Positions 1 through 6,991 of a stretch of 19,557 bases of DNA are shown here, one piece after another. The notes beneath the pieces are model-generated. The model had not been told where the DNA came from and searched no databases. It saw only the letters and a program-made list of their open reading frames with translations. The DNA comes from JAYSFC01 sp041913505. GTDB taxonomy: Bacteria > Pseudomonadota > Gammaproteobacteria > Burkholderiales > Burkholderiaceae_C. The first letter of the stretch is position 1. Every line of letters starts with the position of its first letter. The DNA lies in assembly GCA_041913505.1 (NCBI GenBank), contig JAYSFC010000066.1, positions 1-19,557 on the forward strand, written 5' to 3'. Position numbers and translations under genes: made by a program.

Positions 1-1460
1 GCATGCATGAGCGAGATGCGGTCGCAGCGCTCGGCCTCGTTCATGAAGTGGGTCGAGATGAAGATGGTCACCCGGTCGCGCCGCGACAGCTCGACGAGCA
101 GGCGCCAGAAGTTGTCCCGCGCGATGGGGTCCACGCCCGAGGTGGGTTCGTCCAGGATCAGCAATTCGGGCCGGTGCACCATGGCCACGGCCAGTGACAG
201 GCGCTGGCGCATGCCCAGCGGCAGGCTTTCGGGCAGGTGGTCCAGCACGGCTTCGAGGCCGAAGCGCTGCACCATCTCCTGCACGCGCGCGGGGATGTCG
301 GCCTCGGGCACGTGGAACAGGCGCGCGTGCAGTACGAGGTTCTGCCGGCAGGTCAGCTCGCCGTAGAGCGAAAACGCCTGCGACATGTAGCCCACGCGGC
401 GGCGCGTGGTGATGTCGCTGGTGTCCACGGCATGGCCGAACAGTTCGGCGTGGCCCTCGGTCGCGGGCAGCAGGCCCGTGAGCATCTTCATCGTGGTCGA
501 TTTGCCGCAGCCGTTGGAGCCCAGGAAGCCGAAGATCTCGCCGCGCCGGATGCGAAAGCTCACGTGGTCCACGGCCACGAAGTCGCCGAAGCGCATCGTC
601 AGTCCGTCGGCGGTGATGGCTGCTTCCTGGGCCTCGCCGGCAGGCAGCGGCGGAATCTCCACGGGCCGGTAGCCGCGCTTCTTCTCTTCGGGCAGCAGCG
701 CGATGAAGGCGGCCTCCAGCGCGCCGGTGCCGGTACGCGCCAGCAGCTCGGCGGGCGTGCCCGTGGCGAGCACGCGGCCGTCGTCCATGGCCACGAGCCA
801 GTCGAAGCGCTGCGCCTCGTCCATATACGCCGTGGCCACGATCACGCTCATGTGCGGGCGGTCGTCGCGGATGCGCTGGATCAGCTCCCAGAACTGCGCG
901 CGCGCGAGGGGGTCCACGCCCGTGGTGGGCTCGTCGAGGATCAGCAGGTCCGGGTCGTGGATCAGCGCGCAGCACAGGCCAAGTTTCTGCTTCATACCGC
1001 CCGAGAGCTTGCCCGCGGGGCGCACCAGGAACTTGTGCAGCCCCGTGCTGCGCGTGAGGTCGTCGATGCGGCGGCGGCGCTCGGCCGCGTCGTGCCCGAA
1101 CAGGCGTGCGAAGAACTGCAGGTTCTCCTCGACCGAGAGCGTGGGGTAGAGGTTTTTGCCCAGCCCCTGGGGCATGTAGGCGATGCGCGGGCACACGGCG
1201 CCGCGGTGCGCGCTGCGGGCCATATCGCCGCCAAGCACCCGCACCTGCCCCTCCTGGATCGCGCGTGCGCCTGCCAGCAGCGACAGCAGGCTCGATTTAC
1301 CCACGCCATCCGGCCCGATGAGGCCGACCATGCGGCCCGCAGGCACGTCGAGATCGATGCCCGCCAGCGCGAGGACCTTGCCGTAGCGCAGCCGCACGCA
1401 GGCGATGCGCGCCACGGGCTCTTGCGGCTCGGGAGGCATGGTCTGTGGGGTTGGGGTCAC
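1..1460 (-). CDS. rbbA: RbbA/YhiH-like double-ATPase ABC transporter protein, partial (3' part lies off the left edge)
   Basis: The visible 486 residues hold two tandem ABC ATPase domains. This matches the layout of RbbA/YhiH, in which two ATPase domains precede a C-terminal permease (E. coli RbbA is about 900 residues), so the permease half is probably missing here. Domain 1 has a Walker A loop GPDGVGKSS (K55), signature LSGGM (152-156) and Walker B/D-loop LLILDEPTTGVDP. Domain 2 has Walker A GSNGCGKST (K320), a degenerate signature LPLGM (413-417), Walker B/D-loop LLILDEPTSGVDP and switch His471. Domain 1 has Ala211 (ATAYMDEA) where the switch His is expected. The gene starts 3 nt after the HlyD stop, with GTG at 1460 preceded by GAG; ATG at 1439 in the same frame is the alternative. 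It is the inner-membrane motor of an efflux or secretion system. The substrate cannot be read from sequence. Confidence 0.88.
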   Translation of the reverse strand, partial: MTPTPQTMPPEPQEPVARIACVRLRYGKVLALAGIDLDVPAGRMVGLIGPDGVGKSSLLSLLAGARAIQEGQVRVLGGDMARSAHRGAVCPRIAYMPQGLGKNLYPTLSVEENLQFFARLFGHDAAERRRRIDDLTRSTGLHKFLVRPAGKLSGGMKQKLGLCCALIHDPDLLILDEPTTGVDPLARAQFWELIQRIRDDRPHMSVIVATAYMDEAQRFDWLVAMDDGRVLATGTPAELLARTGTGALEAAFIALLPEEKKRGYRPVEIPPLPAGEAQEAAITADGLTMRFGDFVAVDHVSFRIRRGEIFGFLGSNGCGKSTTMKMLTGLLPATEGHAELFGHAVDTSDITTRRRVGYMSQAFSLYGELTCRQNLVLHARLFHVPEADIPARVQEMVQRFGLEAVLDHLPESLPLGMRQRLSLAVAMVHRPELLILDEPTSGVDPIARDNFWRLLVELSRRDRVTIFISTHFMNEAERCDRISLMH

Positions 1461-1463
1461 GGC

Positions 1464-2537
1464 TTACTCGGGCAGCTTGGTCTGCAGCTGGGCGGGCCAG
1501 TCCCGCTGTGCGTCGAGCTTGATCCAGGCCACGCCGGGCAGGCCCGTCTTGACCTGCTGCAGGTGCTTTTGCAGCAGCTGCGGGTCGATCTGCGCCTTGA
1601 TGCGAAACATGAGCTTCTGGCGCTCGCTCGCGGTCTCCACCGTCTTGGGCGTGAACTGCGCCGTGCTTGCCACGAACGACACCTTGGCGGGGATGACGTA
1701 CTGCGGCGCGGCGTCGAGGATGATGCGCGCCTCGCTGCCGAGCGCCACGCGGCCCGCCACGGTCTCGGGCAGGAAGAAGGTCATGTACACGTCGGACAGG
1801 TCCACGAGGTTGAGCACCTTGCCGCCGCCGCCCAGCACCTCGCCGGGCTGCGCCACGCGGAACTGCACGCGGGCGTCGCGCGGCGCGGTGAGCACGCTGT
1901 CCTGGATCTCGGATTCGATGCGCGCGATGGTCGCCTCGACGGCCGCAATGGCCGAGCGCGCACCCACGCGCTGCGCGCGCGCGGCCTCGATCGCCGCCTG
2001 GGCCGCGGCCACCTGGGCGCGCGCGGCGCCCACAGCGGCCTGCACGCTGCGCACGCGGGCGCGGTCATCGTCCATCTCCTGGGCCGAGGAAGCCCCCTCC
2101 TGCGCCAGAGTCTCGGAGCGCGCCTGGCGGCGCCGGGCCGCGTCGAGCTCGCTCTCGCGCTGGGCCACGAGCGCCTCGGCGGCGGCCTTGTCACTCTCGC
2201 GCACAGCCACGAGGGCATCGGCGCTCGCGGCGGCGTTGATGGCCTGCTGGCGCTGCGCGCGGGCCTCGTCGCGCTGGGCTTCCAGGCTGCGGACCTGCAT
2301 GCGTGCCAGCGGCTGACCGGCCTTGACGAAATCGCCCTCGCGCGCCGAGATGTCTTCCACGCGGCCCGCGAGCTTGGTGGCCACGTCGATCTCGGTGGCC
2401 TCGATGCGGCCGTTGCCGCTGGCGAAGCCTTCGCCGGGGCCCTTGGCGCGCGTGTGGTTCCAGACGGCGTAGCCGCCGACGGCCAGGGCCGCCGCGAGCA
2501 GCGCAGGGATCAGGGCATTCTTGAGGGAAGCGTTCAT
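1464..2537 (-). CDS. HlyD-family membrane-fusion (periplasmic adaptor) protein, YhiI-like
   Basis: This 357-residue protein has one N-terminal membrane anchor (about residues 8-27). A lipoyl/barrel-sandwich half follows (GNGRIEATEIDVATKLAGRV), then a long Ala/Gln/Glu/Arg-rich alpha-hairpin coiled coil (about 85-200), then the second lipoyl half (LTAPRDARVQFRVAQPGEVL) and a beta-barrel region. This is the standard HlyD/YhiI adaptor order. Such proteins link an inner-membrane pump to an outer-membrane channel. Here the pump would be the RbbA-like ABC protein immediately downstream (3-nt gap) and the channel the lipoprotein immediately upstream (5-nt gap). No clear Shine-Dalgarno sequence precedes the ATG, which suggests translational coupling to the upstream gene. 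In E. coli, yhiI precedes rbbA in the same order, which supports the assignment. Confidence 0.9.
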   Translation of the reverse strand: MNASLKNALIPALLAAALAVGGYAVWNHTRAKGPGEGFASGNGRIEATEIDVATKLAGRVEDISAREGDFVKAGQPLARMQVRSLEAQRDEARAQRQQAINAAASADALVAVRESDKAAAEALVAQRESELDAARRRQARSETLAQEGASSAQEMDDDRARVRSVQAAVGAARAQVAAAQAAIEAARAQRVGARSAIAAVEATIARIESEIQDSVLTAPRDARVQFRVAQPGEVLGGGGKVLNLVDLSDVYMTFFLPETVAGRVALGSEARIILDAAPQYVIPAKVSFVASTAQFTPKTVETASERQKLMFRIKAQIDPQLLQKHLQQVKTGLPGVAWIKLDAQRDWPAQLQTKLPE

Positions 2538-2542
2538 GGGGT

Positions 2543-4030
2543 CTACCGGAGGTCCGTGTCGGCGGGGGGGGTGGGGGCACCGCCGCCCAGGGCGGCATAC
2601 AGTCCCACGCGGGCGGAGAGCAGGGCGCGGCGTGTCTGCACGATCTGCTGCTCGGCCGAGAGCAGGTCGCGCTGCGCGTCCAGCACGTCGAGGAAGGTGG
2701 TGGCGCCGTGGTCGTAGCGCAGCCGTGCGAGGCGTTCGCGCTCGCGCTGGGCCTGCAGCGCGGTCTGCTGGATCTGCAGTTGCTCGGCCAGCAGATGCTG
2801 GGCCGTGAGCGCGTCCGCAACCTCGCGGAACGCAGTCTGCACGGCCTTTTCATAGCCGGCGACCGCAATGTCGCGCCGGACCTCGGCCAAGTCCAGGTTC
2901 GAGCGCAGGCGGCCCGCATCGAAGATCGGCAGCGACAGGCTGGGTGTGAAGGTCCAGGCGCGGCTGCCGCCCTGGAACAATCCGTCGAGCTCGGCGCTGG
3001 CAGTGCCGAACTGGCCCGTGAGCGTGATGCGGGGGAAGAACGCGGCACGTGCCGCGCCGATGCTGGCGTGTGCGGCGCGCAGGCGGTGCTCGGCCGCGAT
3101 GAGGTCGGGGCGTGTCGTGAGCAGGTCCGAGGGCAGGCCCGCCGCCAGGGGGTGGATGGCGTTCTCGTCCAGGTCATGGGCGGCGGGGGGCAGATCCACG
3201 GGACCACCGGCCAGCACCGCGAGGGCGTGGGCCTGCACGGCGCGGGCCTGCGCGAGCTGGGTGCCCAGCGACTGGGCCTGGGCCAGCAGGGTGCGCACCT
3301 GGGTCAGGTCCAGGCGCGAGGTGGAGCCGACCTCGACGCGGCGCGTGAAGATGCGCAGGGACTCCTCGCGGCTCGCGATGGTCTGGCGCGCGATGGCCAG
3401 GCGCTCGTCGAGTTCGCGCAGTGCCAGGTAGGCGTTGGCAACCTCGGCGATGAGCCCGGTGGTGACTGCCCGGCGGGCCGCGTCGCTTGCCAGGACGTTT
3501 TGCAGCGCTGCATCGGACAGGCTTGCGATGCGGCCCCAGAAGTCCAGCTCCCAGGCGCTCACGCCCACGCCGAGCTGGTGGCTGCTTGTGATGACCGGGC
3601 GCCCCGTGAGGTTGAGGTCTGCGGGGACGCGCGAGCGGCTGCTTTCGGCGCCCACGCCCAGGGTGGGCCATTGCTCGGCGCGCTGGATGCCGTAGGCGGC
3701 GCGGGCTTCTTGCACACGCAGCGCGGCCACGCGCAGGTCATGGTTGGCGGCGAGCGCGCGCTCCATGAGCTGCTGCAGCGCCGGATCGGTGAACAGTGCC
3801 TTCCAGGTCAGGGCGGCCGCTGGGGGCGTGCCGGCCGGGTCTGGTGCGTCGGCCGGATAGGTAGCCGGCACAGGCAGCGCGGGCTGTGCGTAGGGCGGGG
3901 CCATCGAGGTGCAGGCGGCCAAGGCCAGCAGGGCTGCCACGCCGCAGAGCCCGCGGGCCGGGCGCCAGGGCATGGCAGCCCGGCTGGCCAGGTGGCACCG
4001 GCGGGAAAACGGAAGAGACACGTCGATCAT
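2543..4030 (-). CDS. NodT/OprM-family outer-membrane efflux lipoprotein (TolC-like channel)
   Basis: This 495-residue protein has a lipobox ending LLALAAC (Cys40 from the chosen start) and two outer-membrane-efflux repeats of long amphipathic helices. Typical family stretches are visible, such as WELDFWGRI near the first repeat, LPSDLLTTRPDL at the start of the second, and LSLPIFDAGRLRSNL. It would form the trimeric outer-membrane duct of a tripartite pump with the HlyD adaptor and ABC protein encoded downstream. The start at 4030 has AGGAAAGG just upstream. ATG at 3973 would give a shorter, more classical lipoprotein signal, and the open frame extends back to 4069. The 3' end contains an uninterrupted run of eight C on the coding strand, 20-27 nt before the stop codon. 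Substrates cannot be predicted. Confidence 0.9.
   Translation of the reverse strand: MIDVSLPFSRRCHLASRAAMPWRPARGLCGVAALLALAACTSMAPPYAQPALPVPATYPADAPDPAGTPPAAALTWKALFTDPALQQLMERALAANHDLRVAALRVQEARAAYGIQRAEQWPTLGVGAESSRSRVPADLNLTGRPVITSSHQLGVGVSAWELDFWGRIASLSDAALQNVLASDAARRAVTTGLIAEVANAYLALRELDERLAIARQTIASREESLRIFTRRVEVGSTSRLDLTQVRTLLAQAQSLGTQLAQARAVQAHALAVLAGGPVDLPPAAHDLDENAIHPLAAGLPSDLLTTRPDLIAAEHRLRAAHASIGAARAAFFPRITLTGQFGTASAELDGLFQGGSRAWTFTPSLSLPIFDAGRLRSNLDLAEVRRDIAVAGYEKAVQTAFREVADALTAQHLLAEQLQIQQTALQAQRERERLARLRYDHGATTFLDVLDAQRDLLSAEQQIVQTRRALLSARVGLYAALGGGAPTPPADTDLR
2564..2571. repeat. Eight-base homopolymer (G8 on +, C8 in the coding strand) at the 3' end of the efflux lipoprotein gene
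   Basis: The tract lies in the Pro-rich tail codons ACC CCC CCC GCC and is followed by another G5 after one T on the + strand. Loss of one C would shift the reading frame past the TAG at 2543 and leave it open to 2191, across the hlyD start. Eight is on the short side for phase variation, so this is only a possible slippage site. Confidence 0.6.
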
Positions 4031-4108
4031 CCTTTCCTGAAGGGCGTGAAGGCACTGTAGGAGGTGCATTGGGCGCGCCTCTTGATTTGGCTCAAGAAAT
4101 CAGGGAGT

Positions 4109-4128
4109 TACCGACTGGCTGGTCGTTA
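4109..4128. promoter_or_regulatory. Imperfect palindrome in the tetR/efflux intergenic region, candidate TetR operator
   Basis: The sequence TACCGAC-TGGCTG-GTCGTTA has 7-bp arms with one mismatch and a 6-bp centre. It lies in the 138-bp region between the divergent efflux operon and tetR, 41 bp before the tetR start. TetR-family repressors often bind such a site and control both transcripts. A second, shorter repeat CTTGA-N6-TCAAG is at 4081-4096. The operator role is inferred from position and symmetry only. I see no convincing -35/-10 pair for either gene. Confidence 0.45.
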
Positions 4129-4168
4129 GTGAATGGGGTAAGAAGGCGGTCACGTCCAGAGTTTCGCC

Positions 4169-4822
4169 ATGCCTGTGCCCGAATCGCCCCGTTCGCCTTC
4201 TCCGCCTTCCCCTTCCATCCGGCAGCGACTGCCGCCGGACGTGCGCGCGCAACAGATCCTGGATGCAGCCCTGGTCGAGTTCTCCGCGCGCGGCTACGCG
4301 GCCACGCGCACCGAGGACATCGCGCGCCGCGCGGGCTTGTCCAAGGGGGGGCTGTATGCGCATTTCGCGAGCAAGGAGCAGGTGTTCGAAGCGCTGCTCG
4401 TTCGCCTGCTGGCCCCGCCCCACCTGGATGCCCGGGTTTTGCTAGAGGGTTGCGCCACCTGCCGCGATCTCGTGGAGCGCATCGTGGATCTGCTGTTCGA
4501 GCGCCTGTCGCGGCCCCAGGCGCTGGCCGCGCTGCGTCTGCTGGTGGCCGAGGGCGAGCGCGTGCCGCACCTGGTGGCGCTGTGGTACCGCGGCACGATG
4601 GAGACGCTCTACACCCACCTCGCGGCGGTGCTGGCTGGCGCCGTGCGGTGTGGACTTTGCCGCGATGGCGTGGCGGCGCGCCGGCCCTGGCTCGTGCTGT
4701 CGCCCGTGGTTCATGTCACCGTGGCACGGCTCCTGTTCACGGGCTTACCCATGCCGAGTTTGCAGGACAGCCGCAACGATTGCGTGGATGGTTTGTGCGA
4801 GCTGCTCGCGCCGCGTGGTTGA
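4169..4822 (+). CDS. TetR/AcrR-family transcriptional repressor, divergent from the efflux operon
   Basis: This 217-residue protein has a Pro/Ser-rich first 20 residues followed by a typical TetR DNA-binding domain. The visible sequence includes the helix leading into FSARGYAATRTEDIARRAG and the recognition segment SKGGLYAHFASKEQVFEAL. The C-terminal ligand-binding and dimerisation half is helical and not diagnostic of a ligand. Its divergent position suggests it represses the efflux genes, and perhaps itself, until the pump substrate binds; this is inferred. The codons for the SKGGLY turn contain an uninterrupted run of seven G (4345-4351). The gene ends 12 bp before the end of thiL on the opposite strand, with no visible terminator between. 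Confidence 0.9.
   Translation: MPVPESPRSPSPPSPSIRQRLPPDVRAQQILDAALVEFSARGYAATRTEDIARRAGLSKGGLYAHFASKEQVFEALLVRLLAPPHLDARVLLEGCATCRDLVERIVDLLFERLSRPQALAALRLLVAEGERVPHLVALWYRGTMETLYTHLAAVLAGAVRCGLCRDGVAARRPWLVLSPVVHVTVARLLFTGLPMPSLQDSRNDCVDGLCELLAPRG
4345..4351. repeat. G7 homopolymer inside the recognition-helix codons of tetR
   Basis: Seven consecutive G form part of AAG GGG GGG CTG (Lys-Gly-Gly-Leu) in the DNA-binding domain. A one-base slip here would inactivate the repressor early in the protein. The motif is common in TetR genes of high-GC organisms, so chance is the default explanation. Confidence 0.5.
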
Positions 4823-4834
4823 GGGCAGTCGGGC

Positions 4835-5821
4835 TTAGCCGTTCGGCCCAAAGTGGTCGAACGAAGCGAAGCGCACGGCCAGCGGCTGGCCGCTGGCATC
4901 CAAGACGCGCAGTCCCGGCTGCGCCTCGATGGCGCCGATGCGCGTGACCGGAATGTCGCAGTGGCGCCCTGCATCCTGCACTGCGGCGCGGTGCGCTGCG
5001 GGCGCGGTGAAGGCGAGTTCATAGTCGTCCCCGCCGGCCAGCGCGCATTGGTGCAGCAGCTCGGCGGGAAGGTGGTCCACCGCGGGGTGCGTGGCGGCCG
5101 CCATGCAGCGCAAGATGCGCGGCGCCTCCAGCGTGGCACCGACGCCCGAGGCGCGCAGGATGTGGCCCAGGTCGCCCAGCAGCCCGTCGCTCACGTCCAG
5201 TGCGGCGCTCGCCAAGCCGCGCAACGCCTGGCCCAGTGCCACGCGCGGCGTGGGGGCTTCGAGCCGCGTGCGCGCGGCGGCTAGCAGATCGGCGGGCAGG
5301 GCCATGCGACCTTGCAGCGCCTCAAGCGCCAGGCGCGCATCGCCCAGCGTGCCGCTCACCCAGACGTCGTCGCCCGCGCGCGCGCCGCTGCGCAGCAGGG
5401 CCTGGCCCGCAGGCACCTCGCCAAAGATGGTGATGCAGAGGTTGAGCGGTCCCCGCGTCGTGTCTCCTCCGATGAGTTCACATCTGTGCGCATCGGCCAG
5501 TGCCAGCAGTCCGTCGGAGAAGGCCTGCAGCCAGGCTTCGTCGGCCTGCGGCAGCGCGAGTGCCAGCGTGAACGCCACCGGCCGTGCGCCGCAGGCTGCG
5601 AGGTCGGACAGGTTCACCGCGAGTGCCTTGTGGCCCAGGCGGCGCGGGTCTACATCGGCGAAGAAATGCCGTCCCTCGACCAGCATGTCGCTCGAAATGG
5701 CGAGTTGCATGCCCGGCGTGGGGGTGAGTAGCGCGCAGTCGTCGCCCACGCCCAGCGAAACAGCCCCGCCAGGGCGTGCGGGGCGCGTGAAATAGCGTGC
5801 GATGAGGTCGAATTCACCCAT
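4835..5821 (-). CDS. thiL: Thiamine-monophosphate kinase ThiL
   Basis: ThiL phosphorylates thiamine monophosphate with ATP to make thiamine diphosphate in the cytoplasm, the last step of thiamine synthesis. The 328-residue protein starts with the family hallmark GEFDLIARYF. It then shows the glycine-rich GVGDDCALL, the metal/ATP-binding SSDMLVEGRHF, NLSDLAACGARP, LIGGDTTRGPL and, in the C-terminal half, ALDVSDGLLGDL. These fit the AIR-synthase/ThiL fold. The chosen start is the ATG at 5821, which gives the usual MGEF N-terminus; an in-frame ATG at 5845 would add eight residues. Neither has a clear ribosome-binding site. It lies downstream of ybdK on the same strand. The common partner pgpA is not seen next to it. 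Confidence 0.96.
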   Translation of the reverse strand: MGEFDLIARYFTRPARPGGAVSLGVGDDCALLTPTPGMQLAISSDMLVEGRHFFADVDPRRLGHKALAVNLSDLAACGARPVAFTLALALPQADEAWLQAFSDGLLALADAHRCELIGGDTTRGPLNLCITIFGEVPAGQALLRSGARAGDDVWVSGTLGDARLALEALQGRMALPADLLAAARTRLEAPTPRVALGQALRGLASAALDVSDGLLGDLGHILRASGVGATLEAPRILRCMAAATHPAVDHLPAELLHQCALAGGDDYELAFTAPAAHRAAVQDAGRHCDIPVTRIGAIEAQPGLRVLDASGQPLAVRFASFDHFGPNG

Positions 5822-5866
5822 GGGCGGCGAGCATACCGCGCCCATCAGCCCGTTAGCGCCGCTCCA

Positions 5867-6991
5867 TCAGACGGCGAGCCCGCGAAAGCGCTGCGCCGCG
5901 AGGCGGCTGACCTCGCCCAGCAACTGCTCCTCGCGCTGGCGCTCGCGCAGCCACCGTGCGTCGTTCTGGCCCATGGCAGCCTCGCTGCGCAGCAGGTGCA
6001 GCGCGCCCGAGGCACCGTGGGCCGCCCCATGGGGCGCAATGGTGTCGATGGTCTTCAGCAGGTGCTCGCGCAGCGGCATATGGGTGCCCGTGGCCGGGTC
6101 CACATAGACCGCGTCGAGGCCGAAGCGGCAGGCCTGGAAGCGGTTGTAGGTGTAGACAAGGTAGTCGTCTTCCTCGGGCGTGAAGGGCTGCTCGGCCAGG
6201 AACCACGCGCCCAGCGCCTGCACGAAGCCCGCCAGCGCTGCCGCGCGCTCGATCGTGAGCGGGGTGTCGAACACACGGATTTCGATCGTGCCGTACTCGG
6301 GCTTGGGGCGGATGTCCCAGTAGAAATCCTTCATGCTCTTGACGACGCCGGTGTGCGTCATCTTCTCGAAGTAGCGCTCGAAGTCGGCCCAGGTCAGCAC
6401 GCAGGGCGCACGGCCCGAGAGTGGGAACGCGAACACCGAGTTGAGCCGTGCGGAGTCGAAGGCCGTGTCCTGTCCCTGCACGTAGGGGCTCGAGGCCGAC
6501 AGCGCGATGCAGTGCGGGATGTAGCGGCTCATGCGGTGCAGCATGAGCAGGGCCGCATTCGCGTCGGGGCAGCCGATGTGTACATGCTGGCCGAAGATGG
6601 TGAACTGCTTGGAGAGGTAGCCATACAGCTCCGACAGCTCGCGAAAGCGCGGCTTGTCGTAGATGCGCCGTTCGTGCCACATCTGGAACGGGTGCGTGCC
6701 GCCGCCAGCCACTGCGATATTGAGCTTATCGGCGCTCTTGACCAGCGCGTCGCGGATCTGGCTCAGCTGGCCCAGCACCTCGCTGCTGCTGTGGCACACG
6801 CCGGTGGAAATCTCGATCATGCTGTTCGTCATCTCGGGCACCACGCTGCCGGGCAGCGGAATTTTGTGCATGAGGCGCAGCATGTCCTCGGCGTAGGGCG
6901 CGAGGTCGTAGTCGTGCGTGTTGACGAGCTGCAGCTCCAGCTCGACGCCCAGCGTCAATGGCTCGGAATGGTGGAAGGTTTCAAGGCTCAT
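5867..6991 (-). CDS. ybdK: YbdK-type carboxylate-amine ligase (glutamate-cysteine ligase 2 family)
   Basis: This 374-residue protein belongs to the GCS2 family. The N-terminus carries GVELELQLV, followed by the central HVHIGCPD and SPYVQGQDT motifs and the later IEIRVFD. E. coli YbdK joins glutamate and cysteine weakly, and its true substrate is uncertain. The same uncertainty applies here. The start codon lies inside the last codons of the upstream antiporter gene (11-bp overlap) and is preceded by GGAGA, so the two are probably co-transcribed and translationally coupled. thiL follows on the same strand after about 45 bp. Confidence 0.92.
   Translation of the reverse strand: MSLETFHHSEPLTLGVELELQLVNTHDYDLAPYAEDMLRLMHKIPLPGSVVPEMTNSMIEISTGVCHSSSEVLGQLSQIRDALVKSADKLNIAVAGGGTHPFQMWHERRIYDKPRFRELSELYGYLSKQFTIFGQHVHIGCPDANAALLMLHRMSRYIPHCIALSASSPYVQGQDTAFDSARLNSVFAFPLSGRAPCVLTWADFERYFEKMTHTGVVKSMKDFYWDIRPKPEYGTIEIRVFDTPLTIERAAALAGFVQALGAWFLAEQPFTPEEDDYLVYTYNRFQACRFGLDAVYVDPATGTHMPLREHLLKTIDTIAPHGAAHGASGALHLLRSEAAMGQNDARWLRERQREEQLLGEVSRLAAQRFRGLAV

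Noticed and set aside
237..2717. 826-codon open frame on the + strand
   Set aside because: It lies opposite the RbbA-like and HlyD genes, whose products are clearly recognisable. The His/Arg/Ala/Gly-rich translation is typical antisense shadow in high-GC DNA.
2708..4060. 450-codon open frame on the + strand
   Set aside because: Antisense to the outer-membrane efflux lipoprotein gene; no recognisable domain and biased composition.
4823..4834. Terminator between convergent tetR and thiL
   Set aside because: Only 12 bp separate the stops and no hairpin is present; transcripts probably overlap or end by another mechanism.
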